Source: JASGDN01 sp049841275 (GTDB taxonomy: Bacteria; Chloroflexota; Chloroflexia; Thermomicrobiales; UBA6265). From it: DNA of 64,000 nucleotides. Location of the stretch: the NCBI GenBank assembly GCA_049841275.1, contig JASGDN010000061.1:17315-81314 (forward strand), written 5' to 3'. A program made the position numbers and the translations under genes. Within the stretch, counting starts at the first letter, position 1. Each line of letters opens with the position of its first letter. The notes below the pieces were generated by a model. It saw nothing but the letters and a program-made list of their open reading frames with translations, did no database searches and was not told the DNA's origin. Shown one piece after another: positions 50,845-59,639 of this stretch.

Positions 50845-51800
50845 GTGTACTTGATCCTTGGGTCGGCCAGCGCGTAGATCACGTCGGCGAGCAGGTTGCT
50901 GAGCAGGATCATGATGGCGGCGATCAGGTTGATGCCCATCAGCGTGTTGTAGTCACGTCCTTGCACGGAGGCGATGGCGAGGCTGCCCATTCCGGGCCAG
51001 GAGAAGACCTGCTCGATGATGACGGTTCCGCCCAGCAGCATCGGCACGTTCAGCGCGATGATGGTGATGATCGGGATCAGGGCGTTGCGGAGGGCGTGGA
51101 TCATCACGCCGCGCTCGTCCAGTCCCGTCGCCCGGGCGACGGTCACGTAGTCCTGCCGGATCGTCTCCAGCATGCTCGCCCGGGTGTAGCGGATGATCGG
51201 CGCGGCCTGGGCGAGTCCGAGCGCGGTGGCGGGCAGGATCATGTGCGTGAACGAATCCCAGAGCGTGCGTGGTTGGCCGACCGTGTACATCCCGCTCGTC
51301 GGCAACCAGTCGAGCTTCAGCGAGAAGACGTAGATCAGGACTAGGGCCAGGAAGAACGACGGGATGGAAACCGTCAGGAATCCCAGGACCGTCAGCAGGT
51401 AGTCGATGAACGAATACTGCTTCAGGGCCGAGACGATTCCGAGCGGGACCCCGATGGCGACCGAGATGACGAGCACGGTGAGCATCAGCTTGAGCGTCGG
51501 CCAGATGCGTTCGCCGATCTTCTCGTTGACGGGCATACGATCGACGAACGAGTAGCCGAGGTTGCCGGTTGCCGTCTCCTTCAGCCACTTGAGGTATCGG
51601 ACGGGCATCGGATCGTTGAGGCCGAGCGATTCGCGCTGATGCGCGACCCACTCCGGCCCCATGTTCGCCATCTGCTCGGGATTCATGAGCGCCGTGACCG
51701 GGTCGCCGGGAGCCATGTTCACGATGATGTACATGATGATCGTGATACCGAGCAGGACCGGGATACTGATCGCGATCCGACGGATGAGAAAACGTCCCAT
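50841..51800 (-). CDS. Peptide/nickel-type ABC permease, DppB-like
   Basis: This 319-residue permease has an N-terminal MGRFLIRRIAISIPVLLGITIIMY helix, NMAPGDPV near 28, RESLGLNDPMPVRYLKWL near 55 and the EAA-loop RQDYVTVARATGLDERGVMIHALRNALIPI near 212. It pairs with the DppC-like protein. The binding-protein gene lies 92 bases upstream. Confidence 0.92.
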   Translation of the reverse strand: MGRFLIRRIAISIPVLLGITIIMYIIVNMAPGDPVTALMNPEQMANMGPEWVAHQRESLGLNDPMPVRYLKWLKETATGNLGYSFVDRMPVNEKIGERIWPTLKLMLTVLVISVAIGVPLGIVSALKQYSFIDYLLTVLGFLTVSIPSFFLALVLIYVFSLKLDWLPTSGMYTVGQPRTLWDSFTHMILPATALGLAQAAPIIRYTRASMLETIRQDYVTVARATGLDERGVMIHALRNALIPIITIIALNVPMLLGGTVIIEQVFSWPGMGSLAIASVQGRDYNTLMGINLIAAIMILLSNLLADVIYALADPRIKYT

Positions 51801-51892
51801 AGGTGATGTCCCGCCCGAACGGGATCGTCTTCACCGCGGTGAGGACGATCCCGTTCTGAATGCGTGCCGTGGGGAGTGGCTGGCCGACGCGC

Positions 51893-53575
51893 CTAGCCGA
51901 GCGACCATTCCTCGACATTCCAGAGGCGATTGTCGACGTAGGAGGGCGGCAGGAAGCCCTTCAGCCGGTTGTTGAAGGCAAAGACGGTGTTCGGCGACCA
52001 GAGGAAGACAGACGGGCATTCCTCGTTCAGCAACTGGGCGAGCTTGGTGTAGACCGTCTTCCGGTCCGCCTGCGAGGTTGCCTGGCGTCCCTCGGCGTAG
52101 AGCTTGTCGACATCGGGATTGGCGTACCAGACGCTGTTGCTACCGGTCGGCGTGAAGCCGTTGCTCAGGTAGTACTTCGAGCTGATGTTCGGATCGGCGC
52201 CGTAGACGCCGCCACCGCCGATGTAGATCTCGTAGTCGTGATCGGTGATCAGATGCTTGTTGATCTCGGCCGCGTCGTACTGCACCAGGTCGACATTGAT
52301 GCCGACATCCGCCCACTGGGCCTGGATGACGGGGATCATGTCGCTGAACGTCTTGTTGCCGGATGGGTTGTACATCATCTGGACCTTGCGGCCGCTGTCC
52401 CAGCCCGCGTCGCTCAGGAGCTGCTTTGCCTTGTCCGGGTCGTAGGCGTATTCGTTCAATCCGTCGGGGACACCCATCCATTCCGGCCCGAAGATCGGAC
52501 TGTTCCGGACGATGGCATTGTCCTGGTAGATCTCCTTCACGATATTGGCGCGATCGATGGCGTAGGTTGCCGCCTGCCGGATACGCTTGTCCTTGAAGTA
52601 GTCCAGGTCGAGGTTGAACGAGATCGAGTCCATCGAGGGGCTCGGAATGCTGACCACCGTGAGCGAGGAGTTCTGCTGGAGCCGCTCGATGTCGGAGATG
52701 GAGATCGAGACGAGGTCGACGGTGCCCTTCTCGACTTCCGCCACGGCGACTTCGCTGTCGAGAATGCGCAGGAAAACGCTCTCGATTGCTGGCTTCGCTC
52801 CCCAGAAGTTCGGGTTGGCTTTCAGTTCGAGATACTGGTCTGTCTCGAAGGTGACGAATGAGTAGGGGCCGGCGCCGACATTCGGGGCGAGGTTGAAGGA
52901 TTCGTTCACGAGCTGGTCCGGCGCGACATCCCCCAGCACATGCTTCGGCAGGATGCCGAGACCGCAGAAATCCGCCAGGATCGCGAGGAATGCGCCATCC
53001 GGTTCCGCGAGCGTGAAGACGACGGTGTGATCGTCCGGCGTTTCGATGCCCGCGACGGAATCAGCCGTTTGATCGCCATATTCGGCGGCTCCCTTGATCC
53101 CTTGCAGGCGGCCCGTCCAGATCGAGCCGACGCGTTTGTCCAGCGCGCGCTCGAAGGTGAAGACGACATCCTCCGCGGTGAGCGGCGTGCCGTCGTTGAA
53201 GGTGGCCTTGGGCTGGAGCGTGAACGTGTAGACGGTGGCGTCGTCGGAGGCCGTGATATCCGCGGCGAGGTCGCCGGTGGGTTCCAGCTTGTCGCTCATG
53301 CGGACGAGCGATCCGAAGATGGCCCGTTCGACCTGCTGCTCGAATCCGGCGGTGGAGAAGATGGGGTTCAGCGTCTGCGGCTTGCGCCACTGGATGCTGA
53401 CCTGCGACGCATCCTGGGCGGCGGCATGCCGGGCGCCCGGGGTAGCGAACAGCGTGAAGAGGGCTGACGCACCGGCGCCAGCACCAACGAGTTTGAGCAA
53501 TTCGCGGCGATCGAGCCCACGGTGTTCCCATGCATCGGCGAGGGTCTCGAGGGTCCACGAGGTCGGTGCGGTCAT
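51893..53575 (-). CDS. ABC transporter substrate-binding protein, family 5
   Basis: This is a 560-residue SBP_bac_5 protein. The leader RRELLKLVGAGAGASALFTLF (residues 22-42) has a twin-arginine-like start. The mature protein shows LEPTGDLAADITASDDATVYTFTLQPKATFNDGTPLTAEDVVFTFERALD, the family signature near 98-147. AATYAIDRANIVKEIYQDNA is near 335. It binds peptides, nickel or other small ligands and delivers them to the two permeases encoded downstream. Confidence 0.92.
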   Translation of the reverse strand: MTAPTSWTLETLADAWEHRGLDRRELLKLVGAGAGASALFTLFATPGARHAAAQDASQVSIQWRKPQTLNPIFSTAGFEQQVERAIFGSLVRMSDKLEPTGDLAADITASDDATVYTFTLQPKATFNDGTPLTAEDVVFTFERALDKRVGSIWTGRLQGIKGAAEYGDQTADSVAGIETPDDHTVVFTLAEPDGAFLAILADFCGLGILPKHVLGDVAPDQLVNESFNLAPNVGAGPYSFVTFETDQYLELKANPNFWGAKPAIESVFLRILDSEVAVAEVEKGTVDLVSISISDIERLQQNSSLTVVSIPSPSMDSISFNLDLDYFKDKRIRQAATYAIDRANIVKEIYQDNAIVRNSPIFGPEWMGVPDGLNEYAYDPDKAKQLLSDAGWDSGRKVQMMYNPSGNKTFSDMIPVIQAQWADVGINVDLVQYDAAEINKHLITDHDYEIYIGGGGVYGADPNISSKYYLSNGFTPTGSNSVWYANPDVDKLYAEGRQATSQADRKTVYTKLAQLLNEECPSVFLWSPNTVFAFNNRLKGFLPPSYVDNRLWNVEEWSLG

Positions 53576-53722
53576 CGGTGCTCCTCATCTGCGTTCACAG
53601 CGATTCCGGCCACTCAGTTGATTGGATGATGTGACTCATAGCCTATCACAGGATCAACCGGGGGAGTACTCCGCTGCCGGCGCGAATGGGCGTTGCGTGC
53701 GAGGCGGCGGCCCGGACGACGG

Positions 53723-53751
53723 TTGACGCCCTGTCGCTATGCTGATATGGT
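53723..53751 (+). promoter_or_regulatory. Predicted promoter of the YtrA-type operon
   Basis: TTGACG (53723-53728) and TATGGT (53746-53751) are 17 bases apart and overlap the inverted repeat that follows, so a bound repressor would block the -10 region. Confidence 0.5.
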
Positions 53752-53773
53752 TCATTACATGACCAATGAACCA
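53748..53773. promoter_or_regulatory. Predicted GntR (YtrA-type) operator
   Basis: Perfect nine-base arms tggttcatt and aatgaacca with an eight-base spacer lie 18 bases ahead of the regulator start. The position over the -10 region suggests autorepression. The regulator and operator assignment is inferred. Confidence 0.6.
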
Positions 53774-53791
53774 GTGAGGTGAGCGTCCCCG

Positions 53792-54181
53792 ATGTTCGAC
53801 GAACGCAGTCCGATCTACCGGCAGATTGCGGACCAGATCACCAATGACATCGTGCGGGGGACCCTTCAGGAGGACGAGCAGGTCATGTCCACCAACCAGT
53901 ACGCCGCGTATTACCGGATCAATCCGGCTACGGCGGCAAAGGCATTCCAGCATCTCGTGGACAACGGGGTGCTGTACAAGCGGCGAGGAATCGGCATGTT
54001 CGTCTCCCCTGGCGCGCGGAACCGCCTGCTTGCCGAGCGGCGCCAACGCTTCTTCGCGGAGGTCGTGGAACCGATGCTGAATGAGGCGCGCGCGATTGGC
54101 ATCCCGCTCGCCGAGATCGTCCGGCGGCTGGAATCGTCCGTCGCGGAGGATGATGGCATCGGGATGGGAGGCGTTTCATGA
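53792..54181 (+). CDS. GntR family regulator, YtrA subfamily
   Basis: This 129-residue protein consists of a winged helix-turn-helix (residues 1-72: SPIYRQIADQITNDIVRGTLQEDEQVMSTNQYAAYYRINPATAAKAFQHLVDNGVLYKRRGIGMFV, given here as a continuous domain position only) and a short helical C-terminus. It lacks an FCD or UTRA ligand domain, which defines the YtrA subgroup that controls ABC transporters. It is the first gene of a three-gene operon and overlaps the ATPase gene as ATGA. Confidence 0.9.
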   Translation: MFDERSPIYRQIADQITNDIVRGTLQEDEQVMSTNQYAAYYRINPATAAKAFQHLVDNGVLYKRRGIGMFVSPGARNRLLAERRQRFFAEVVEPMLNEARAIGIPLAEIVRRLESSVAEDDGIGMGGVS

Positions 54182-55134
54182 GCGCTCCCATGCAGCATCG
54201 CAATGGGGCTGACGCCGCGCCATTCGGGCGGATCGAGGTGCGGAATGTCGGGCAGCGGTTCGGCGAGACGGTTGCGCTGGATGATGTCTCGTTCACGATC
54301 GAGCCGAACCGGATCACCGGCTTGCTTGGACGGAACGGGTCCGGCAAGACGACGCTGCTTTCGATCATGGCGGCTTTCCGCAAGCCGGACGCCGGGGCCG
54401 TCTTCATCGATGGCGCCCCCTTGTTCGAGAACCCGGCATTGACCAGCCAGATCGCCTTCATCCGTGAGGGCGGCGATACGGTGGAGGGCTCCGAGCCGGT
54501 CTCGGAGGCGCTCCGCTACGCCGCCTGGCTCCGGCCGAACTGGGATGAGTCCTACGCGCAACGGCTGGTCGAGCAGTTTCATCTTCCGGTGAAGCAGCGG
54601 ATCGAACGTCTTTCCCGCGGGCAGCGGTCGTCGCTGGGCATCATCCTCGGTCTGGCGGCACGGACGCCGATCGCCATCTTCGATGAGACGTACCTTGGAC
54701 TCGATGCGCCCTCGCGCTACGCCTTCATCGATGCAGTCCTGGCTGATTACATGGGTGCGCCTCGCACCTTCATCCTCTCGACGCACCTGATTGAGGAGAT
54801 GGCGCCGCTCTTCGAGTCCGTGTTGATCCTCGATCGGGGGAAGGTGCTGGTGCATCGCGATACGGAGGATCTGCTGCGCGATGGCACAGCGATTACCGGC
54901 CCCGCCGATCGCGTGGATGCCTTTGTCGACGGAATGCGTGTGATCGGACGACGTTCGCTGGGGAGAACGGCCTCCGCAATGGTGATGACCCGGTTGGACG
55001 CCAGCCAGCGGCAACGGGCCGAGGCCGACGGCCTTGACCTGACGCCGATCGCCTTGCAGGACCTGTTCGTCCATCTCACTGGGGGATCGCCGCTGATGTC
55101 TCCCGATAGCGCGCCAACGGAGGATCGATCATGA
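54178..55134 (+). CDS. ABC transporter ATP-binding protein of a YtrA-type operon
   Basis: This 318-residue ATPase has Walker A GLLGRNGSGKTT near 50, a signature of LSRGQRSSLG (the usual LSGGQ has Arg for Gly) near 142, Walker B PIAIFDETYLGLD near 163 and STHL near 201. The C-terminal 90 residues are a non-ATPase extension. The non-standard DETYLGLD replaces DEPT-GLD, as in YtrB-like exporters. Its stop overlaps the permease start. Confidence 0.88.
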   Translation: MSAPMQHRNGADAAPFGRIEVRNVGQRFGETVALDDVSFTIEPNRITGLLGRNGSGKTTLLSIMAAFRKPDAGAVFIDGAPLFENPALTSQIAFIREGGDTVEGSEPVSEALRYAAWLRPNWDESYAQRLVEQFHLPVKQRIERLSRGQRSSLGIILGLAARTPIAIFDETYLGLDAPSRYAFIDAVLADYMGAPRTFILSTHLIEEMAPLFESVLILDRGKVLVHRDTEDLLRDGTAITGPADRVDAFVDGMRVIGRRSLGRTASAMVMTRLDASQRQRAEADGLDLTPIALQDLFVHLTGGSPLMSPDSAPTEDRS

Positions 55135-55895
55135 GGGCCATGACTCGGTACGTTCCCATGCCTTCCCGTTCCATGTCGAGCCGCCAGGCCGGGAGATTTC
55201 CCTGGATCGTGGCGGAGGGGCAGATCGCGTTCACGCTGCTGGCCGCACTTGGCTTCGGGCTTGTGATTGCGGCGGTCGTGATCGGCGCAGCGTGGAAATC
55301 CACGGTCACCGGCAGCATCTGGGAACCAGCGACGAATGCCATCCCGTGGTTCGCGGCGGTCCTGGCTGGGCATACCTTCCACCAGGTTGTGCCCATGCTG
55401 ATCGCGAACGGCCGGACCAGGCGTGAGGCAACGATCGCGGGCATTCAGGTGATCGGGACGATGACGCTGACGATCTCGCTGCTCTCGACCTTGGCCTATG
55501 TGATCGAGTTGGTCGTCTACCGCTGGCAGGGGTGGCCCCGTACCATCGGCGGCAACCATTTCTTCACGCATCACGATCAGGTTGGCCGCATCTTCTGGGA
55601 AACGCTGCTGACCATCGCGCTCTGGTCGTGTCTGGGCGCGATGGTGGGGGCCGCCTTCTATCGCGACGACCGGCAGGGGTGGTTTTCGCTTGTCCCGGCC
55701 GCACTCATCATGACGGGTGTCGGTATCTTCATGACTGTCCAGGCACCTGTTGCCGACAATGTCATTGCGAACGTGCTCTCCGGTTGGGGGCGGTCGTTGC
55801 CTGTCGCCACGCTCGCCACGGCGGTCGGCCTGGTGTTCACGAGCGTGATTCTCTGGCGAATCGTGCGGGACATGCCGCTCCGACGCTGGCGCTGA
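55131..55895 (+). CDS. ABC-2-like membrane protein of a YtrA-type operon
   Basis: This 254-residue membrane protein has six predicted helices, the first near residues 30-55 (FTLLAALGFGLVIAAVVIGAAW). A longer loop with WQGWPRTIGGNHFFTHHDQVGR follows helix 3. It has an ATGA-type overlap with the ATPase gene. By position and composition it is the permease of a stress- or antibiotic-responsive exporter. The start could also be ATG 55173 (MSSRQAG). Confidence 0.75.
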   Translation: MRAMTRYVPMPSRSMSSRQAGRFPWIVAEGQIAFTLLAALGFGLVIAAVVIGAAWKSTVTGSIWEPATNAIPWFAAVLAGHTFHQVVPMLIANGRTRREATIAGIQVIGTMTLTISLLSTLAYVIELVVYRWQGWPRTIGGNHFFTHHDQVGRIFWETLLTIALWSCLGAMVGAAFYRDDRQGWFSLVPAALIMTGVGIFMTVQAPVADNVIANVLSGWGRSLPVATLATAVGLVFTSVILWRIVRDMPLRRWR

Positions 55896-56144
55896 GGGTG
55901 CGGGCAGCGACTTCGAGGCGGTTTGCCCGGCATCCCGGATGCCTGCGCCCGATGCCGTGCGCGATGACTGCGCCCACGAAGGGAGATGTGGATGTCGATA
56001 CCGATTGTCCTGCTGGGTCTCTTGCTGGCTGCGGGCGGGATCGGCGTGTGGGCGTGGCTGTGGATCCGTCTTGCCGATGCGTGGGCCGGCCGGGGCGACC
56101 TCGAGGTGCGGGCCGTCGCTCCGGCCAGAGAACGGCGAGCGGCG

Positions 56145-56957
56145 TCACTCCTTGAGATAGGAATGGTGCGCGCCGTCGATGAGCAGCGTCTGACCAGTGG
56201 TCCACTCGGTTTCCGGCAGGCAGAAGAAGACGACGGCGGCGGCGATGTCCTCCGCGCGGCCGAAGCGGCCAAACGGGATGTAGCGTGGTGGGGCGATGCC
56301 CTCGCGGAGCGGCGTGCCGGGCTTGTCGGGCACGGCGCCGGGTGCGACGCAGTTGACGGAGATGCCGTAGGGCGCGAGTTCGTAGGACATGTTGCGCGTC
56401 ATGGCCTGCACGCCGGCTTTGGCGATGTTGTAGACCATGCCGTCCTTGTGCCCGGCGAAGACCCCGATGGTGCTGACGTTGACGATGCGGCCACGGGTGC
56501 CGCGCTCGATCATGTGGGCGGCGGCATGCTGGGCGAGGATGAACGGCGAGCGGACATTGATGGCCACCTGCTCGTCCCATTCGGCGTCGGTGACTTCCCA
56601 GAAGTTGCCGCGAATGCTCATCCCGGCATTGTTGACGAGGATGTCGAGCTGTCCCACGGCCTCGATTGCTTCCGTGCCGAGCCGGTGGGCATCGTCCACG
56701 TTGGCGAGATCGGCGGGGATGCCCCAGGCCTGGGCCCCGATCGCTTCCACGGCGGCGACGGATGCGGCGACATCGTCCGCATGGCGGCCGGACACGACGA
56801 TGTTCGCCCCTTCGCGTGCGAGCCATTCGGCCATCGTGCGGCCAAGGCCTCGGGTGCTGCCGGTGACGAGGGCGTTCTTGCCGGCCAGGCGGCCGAAGCC
56901 CTTGCCCCAGGCGGGATCGATGCGAGGAGCGGCAGCAGGGGATACCGGTTCGGGCAT
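56145..56957 (-). CDS. SDR family oxidoreductase
   Basis: This 270-residue classical SDR has a proline-rich N-terminus of about 20 residues. TGSTRGLG is near 33, NNAGMSIRG near 112, the S-Y-K set (NVSTIGVFAGHKDGMVYNIAKAG) near 162-182 and the C-terminal GQTLLIDGAHHSYL. NADP or NAD preference is unclear; the Arg in GSTRG favours NADPH. It stands alone on the minus strand, with a 10-bp hairpin in the leader. Confidence 0.88.
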   Translation of the reverse strand: MPEPVSPAAAPRIDPAWGKGFGRLAGKNALVTGSTRGLGRTMAEWLAREGANIVVSGRHADDVAASVAAVEAIGAQAWGIPADLANVDDAHRLGTEAIEAVGQLDILVNNAGMSIRGNFWEVTDAEWDEQVAINVRSPFILAQHAAAHMIERGTRGRIVNVSTIGVFAGHKDGMVYNIAKAGVQAMTRNMSYELAPYGISVNCVAPGAVPDKPGTPLREGIAPPRYIPFGRFGRAEDIAAAVVFFCLPETEWTTGQTLLIDGAHHSYLKE

Positions 56958-57012
56958 GGACGAACTCCGAAATCAGGTGGTAGGCGATTGACGGTGACCG
57001 TGGGCGCATGAA

Positions 57013-57053
57013 CCCCACCCGGAGACCGCGCATCGCCGCGTAGCCGGGTGGGG
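57013..57053 (-). other. Hairpin in the leader of the SDR gene
   Basis: The ten-base arms ccccacccgg (57013-57022) and ccgggtgggg (57044-57053) are perfect inverted copies separated by 21 bases, 56 bases upstream of the SDR start. It could be a leader structure or a chance GC-rich match. Confidence 0.35.
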
Positions 57054-57207
57054 AACGCCACCACGGACTGTAGCAAGGAATTGCCCTGCCGGAAAGCGGA
57101 AAAGGTCCGGATCGCGATGTCATGCCAGTCGGAGAAACGTTGCCGCGATAACCTGTGCGGAGGATGTGCGTTCCGGTGCCTGGAGTGCTGACGGCGGGAG
57201 GTGTGCG

Positions 57208-57573
57208 ATGATCCGGATCAAGCGTGCCTACGACGATGGTTCGCCGGATGATGGGACACGGGTGCTGGTGGATCGGCTTTGGCCGCGTGGGGTGAGCAAG
57301 GAGCGCATCCGGATCGCGTTCTGGGAAAAGGATGTCGCCCCGAGTACCGCGCTGCGCCAATGGTTCGGGCACGATCCGGCGCGCTGGGACGAGTTCCAAC
57401 GGCGCTATGTGGCGGAGCTGGTGGCCAACCCGGAGGCGTGGAGGCCGATTCTGGACGCGGCGCGGTCGGAAGATGTCACCCTAGTCTATGGGGCGAAGGA
57501 TACCGAACACAACGACGCTGTGGTTCTGCAACGGTTCCTTCAGAACCGGCTGGATGGACATCCGGAGCCCTGA
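57208..57573 (+). CDS. DUF488 family protein (YeaO-like)
   Basis: This 121-residue protein has the DUF488 signature: IRIKRAYDDGSPDDGTRVLVDRLWPRG near residue 2 and FGHDPARWDEFQRRYVAEL near 53. The end reads TLVYGAKDTEHNDAVVLQRFL. Function unknown. The start at 57208 follows GGAGGTGTGCG. It is a single gene closed by a strong terminator. Confidence 0.88.
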   Translation: MIRIKRAYDDGSPDDGTRVLVDRLWPRGVSKERIRIAFWEKDVAPSTALRQWFGHDPARWDEFQRRYVAELVANPEAWRPILDAARSEDVTLVYGAKDTEHNDAVVLQRFLQNRLDGHPEP

Positions 57574-57586
57574 CGGAGACGCGCCT

Positions 57587-57638
57587 GCGACGATCCCCCC
57601 GGAACCTGCGTTCAACCAGGTTCCGGGGGGATCGTCGC
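57587..57638. terminator. Very strong bidirectional hairpin
   Basis: Perfect 22-base arms (57587-57608 and 57617-57638) with an eight-base loop separate the convergent DUF488 gene and the sugar permease gene. Confidence 0.85.
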
Positions 57639-57653
57639 CATGTAGCGCTCGGT

Positions 57654-58574
57654 TTATCCCTTGAGGGCGCCGGCGGTGAGTCCGCTTTCCAGGCGCTTCT
57701 GGAAGACGATGTAGACGATCAGGGTCGGGATCATCGTGATCGTCATGGCCGCGAAGAGCGCGCCGTAGTCGTTCTGGTACCCCTGCTGGATCGCCAGCAT
57801 GCCGAGTCCTTGCGAGAGGACACGTTTGCTTTCGTCCTGCATCAACGCCAGGGGCAGCAGGTACTGGTTCCATTGTCCCAGGAAGTTGAAGATCCCCATC
57901 GCGATCAGGCCAGGTTTTGCCATCGGCAGCATGATCTGGAAGAAGACTTGGTACTGGTTCGCGCCATCGACGATCCCCGCCTCGGCAACCTCCCCCGGAA
58001 GCGTTTTGAAGAAACCCACCAGGAAGAAGATCGTGAACGGCAGGGAGTAGGCGATGTAGACCAACGCCAGCCCGTGATAGGTGTCCTTGATGCCAAGGTC
58101 GCCCATCAGGAAATAGAGCGGTACTAGACCAAGGAAGACCGGGAACATCAGTCCGGCCATGAAGATGTAGAAGATCACCTTGTTGCCTGGGAACTCGAAG
58201 CGTGCGATGACATAGGCTGCCATCGCCGAGACCAGTAGCGTGCCGGTCAGGGACATCGCGATCACGATCAGGCTGTTCCATACGTAACGACCGATGTGCG
58301 CATTGTTCCACGCATTCGAGAAGTTCACCCAGTGTGGGCTGGCGGGGAGGTTCCATGGGCTGAAGAGGATCTCGCTGTTCGTCTTGAACGAGGTGAAGAT
58401 CATCCAGACGAACGGAAAGATCACCAGCACAGCCCAGAAGAGGAGCAGCGCCTGCGTCACCACGGCCAGCACACGGTCGCCGGTGGTCTTACTGGAAACG
58501 ACTTCCAGGCTGCCACCGCCGGCATCGATCGGGTCCGCGTCCAGGTGCGGCGTGGGAATCGTGTTGACACTCAT
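57654..58574 (-). CDS. Carbohydrate ABC permease, MalG-like
   Basis: This 306-residue inner-membrane permease has six helices. The EAA motif EVAEAGIVDGANQYQVFFQIMLPMAKPGLIA is near 205 (given as position, with key residues E-A-G). The sugar family ending QKRLESGLTAGALKG is classic for CUT1 transporters. It is the last gene of the uptake operon (binding protein, MalF-like, MalG-like). No ATPase gene is in the operon, as usual for importers that use a shared MsiK-like ATPase. Confidence 0.93.
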   Translation of the reverse strand: MSVNTIPTPHLDADPIDAGGGSLEVVSSKTTGDRVLAVVTQALLLFWAVLVIFPFVWMIFTSFKTNSEILFSPWNLPASPHWVNFSNAWNNAHIGRYVWNSLIVIAMSLTGTLLVSAMAAYVIARFEFPGNKVIFYIFMAGLMFPVFLGLVPLYFLMGDLGIKDTYHGLALVYIAYSLPFTIFFLVGFFKTLPGEVAEAGIVDGANQYQVFFQIMLPMAKPGLIAMGIFNFLGQWNQYLLPLALMQDESKRVLSQGLGMLAIQQGYQNDYGALFAAMTITMIPTLIVYIVFQKRLESGLTAGALKG

Positions 58575-58627
58575 GATTGGTCAGTCCTTCGTCCAGGAGG
58601 TAGCTGTACGAGACGGGCAACTCCCCG

Positions 58628-59530
58628 CTAGAACTCGTAGGTTTCGCGCCGTGTGACGCGCATGATCACCACCGACAGGATCAGCGTTAGGATAAGCAGG
58701 ATGACGCCGACGGCCGAGGCCGATCCCCACCGGTTCTTGGTGAACGCCTCGCTGTACATGTAGACGGCTGCGACTTCGGCCTTGCGGGAGGCGCCGGACG
58801 AGCTGCCTCCGGTCATGACCTGTACGAGGGTGAAGAAGTCCAGAGCGGCGATGGCGATGTAGATGAGCGATGTGCGGATGGTCTCCCACATCAGTGGGAG
58901 CGTGATGTCCTTGAATTGCTTCCACCGGCCCGCACCATCGAGTACCGCCGCCTCGTAGAAGGTTGTCGGAATGGACTGCATGCTGGCAATAAAGATCACC
59001 ATGTAGAACCCGACACCCGACCAGACCGACACTGCCGCGATGGCCCAGAGAACGGTGTGCGGATTGCCGAGCCAAGCGCGTGTGAGATTGTCTAGGCCAA
59101 TCGCGCGAAGGACACCGTTCAGCAGTCCGTTGTTGGGACTGTAGACGTAGGTGAACAGGATGCCGACGATGACGGCGGAAATAACCTGGGGAAAGAAAAA
59201 GGTGATGCGGTAGAACGATGCGCCCCGGACGCCTTCCCCCTTGCCGCCCTGCGTGAAGAGGGAAGCGAAGAGCAGGGCCAGGGTGATCGTGATCAGCGGC
59301 AGGAAGATCAGGAGTTGGCCATTGCGCGTGAGGGCATCGATAAACCGTTGCTCGTGCAGGAGTCTTCGATAGTTGTCGAGTCCGACCCACGGCATGTTCG
59401 CGGAGGTTCCGCGCCAGCTGGTAAGGGAAATGTAGAATGCACGCCCATATGGGTAGAGCACAAAAACGCCATAGAGGATCAGTGCTGGGAGCAGGAACGG
59501 GATGATCACCCGGTATTTTCGATAGTACAC
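58628..59530 (-). CDS. Carbohydrate ABC permease, MalF-like
   Basis: This 300-residue CUT1 permease has six helices, FLLPALILYGVFVLYPYGRAFYISLTSW near residue 12 and the EAA loop TTFYEAAVLDGAGRWKQFKDITLPLMWETI near 188. The GTG start at 59530 is chosen because AGGAGGTGGCC lies immediately upstream. Longer frames upstream overlap a hairpin and look non-coding. Confidence 0.92.
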   Translation of the reverse strand: MYYRKYRVIIPFLLPALILYGVFVLYPYGRAFYISLTSWRGTSANMPWVGLDNYRRLLHEQRFIDALTRNGQLLIFLPLITITLALLFASLFTQGGKGEGVRGASFYRITFFFPQVISAVIVGILFTYVYSPNNGLLNGVLRAIGLDNLTRAWLGNPHTVLWAIAAVSVWSGVGFYMVIFIASMQSIPTTFYEAAVLDGAGRWKQFKDITLPLMWETIRTSLIYIAIAALDFFTLVQVMTGGSSSGASRKAEVAAVYMYSEAFTKNRWGSASAVGVILLILTLILSVVIMRVTRRETYEF

Positions 59531-59583
59531 GGCCACCTCCTGCAAGAACCGGATCGGTCGGGACTGCCGTGGGGCATGTGCGA

Positions 59584-59616
59584 AGCCGGAGGGGATGCAT
59601 GTGCACCCCTCCGGCT
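59584..59616 (-). terminator. Hairpin between binding-protein and permease genes
   Basis: Perfect 11-base arms (59584-59594 and 59606-59616) lie in the gap between the binding-protein stop and the MalF-like gene. Such elements commonly lower permease expression relative to the binding protein. Confidence 0.6.
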
Positions 59617-59639
59617 CCTTGGTCACATGGAGCGCTTCG

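Noticed and set aside
55986..57011. A 341-residue plus-strand frame antisense to the SDR, starting with a transmembrane-like segment
   Set aside because: Only the first 30 residues look like a membrane segment; the rest mirrors the SDR gene. A small gene here cannot be excluded but is not supported.
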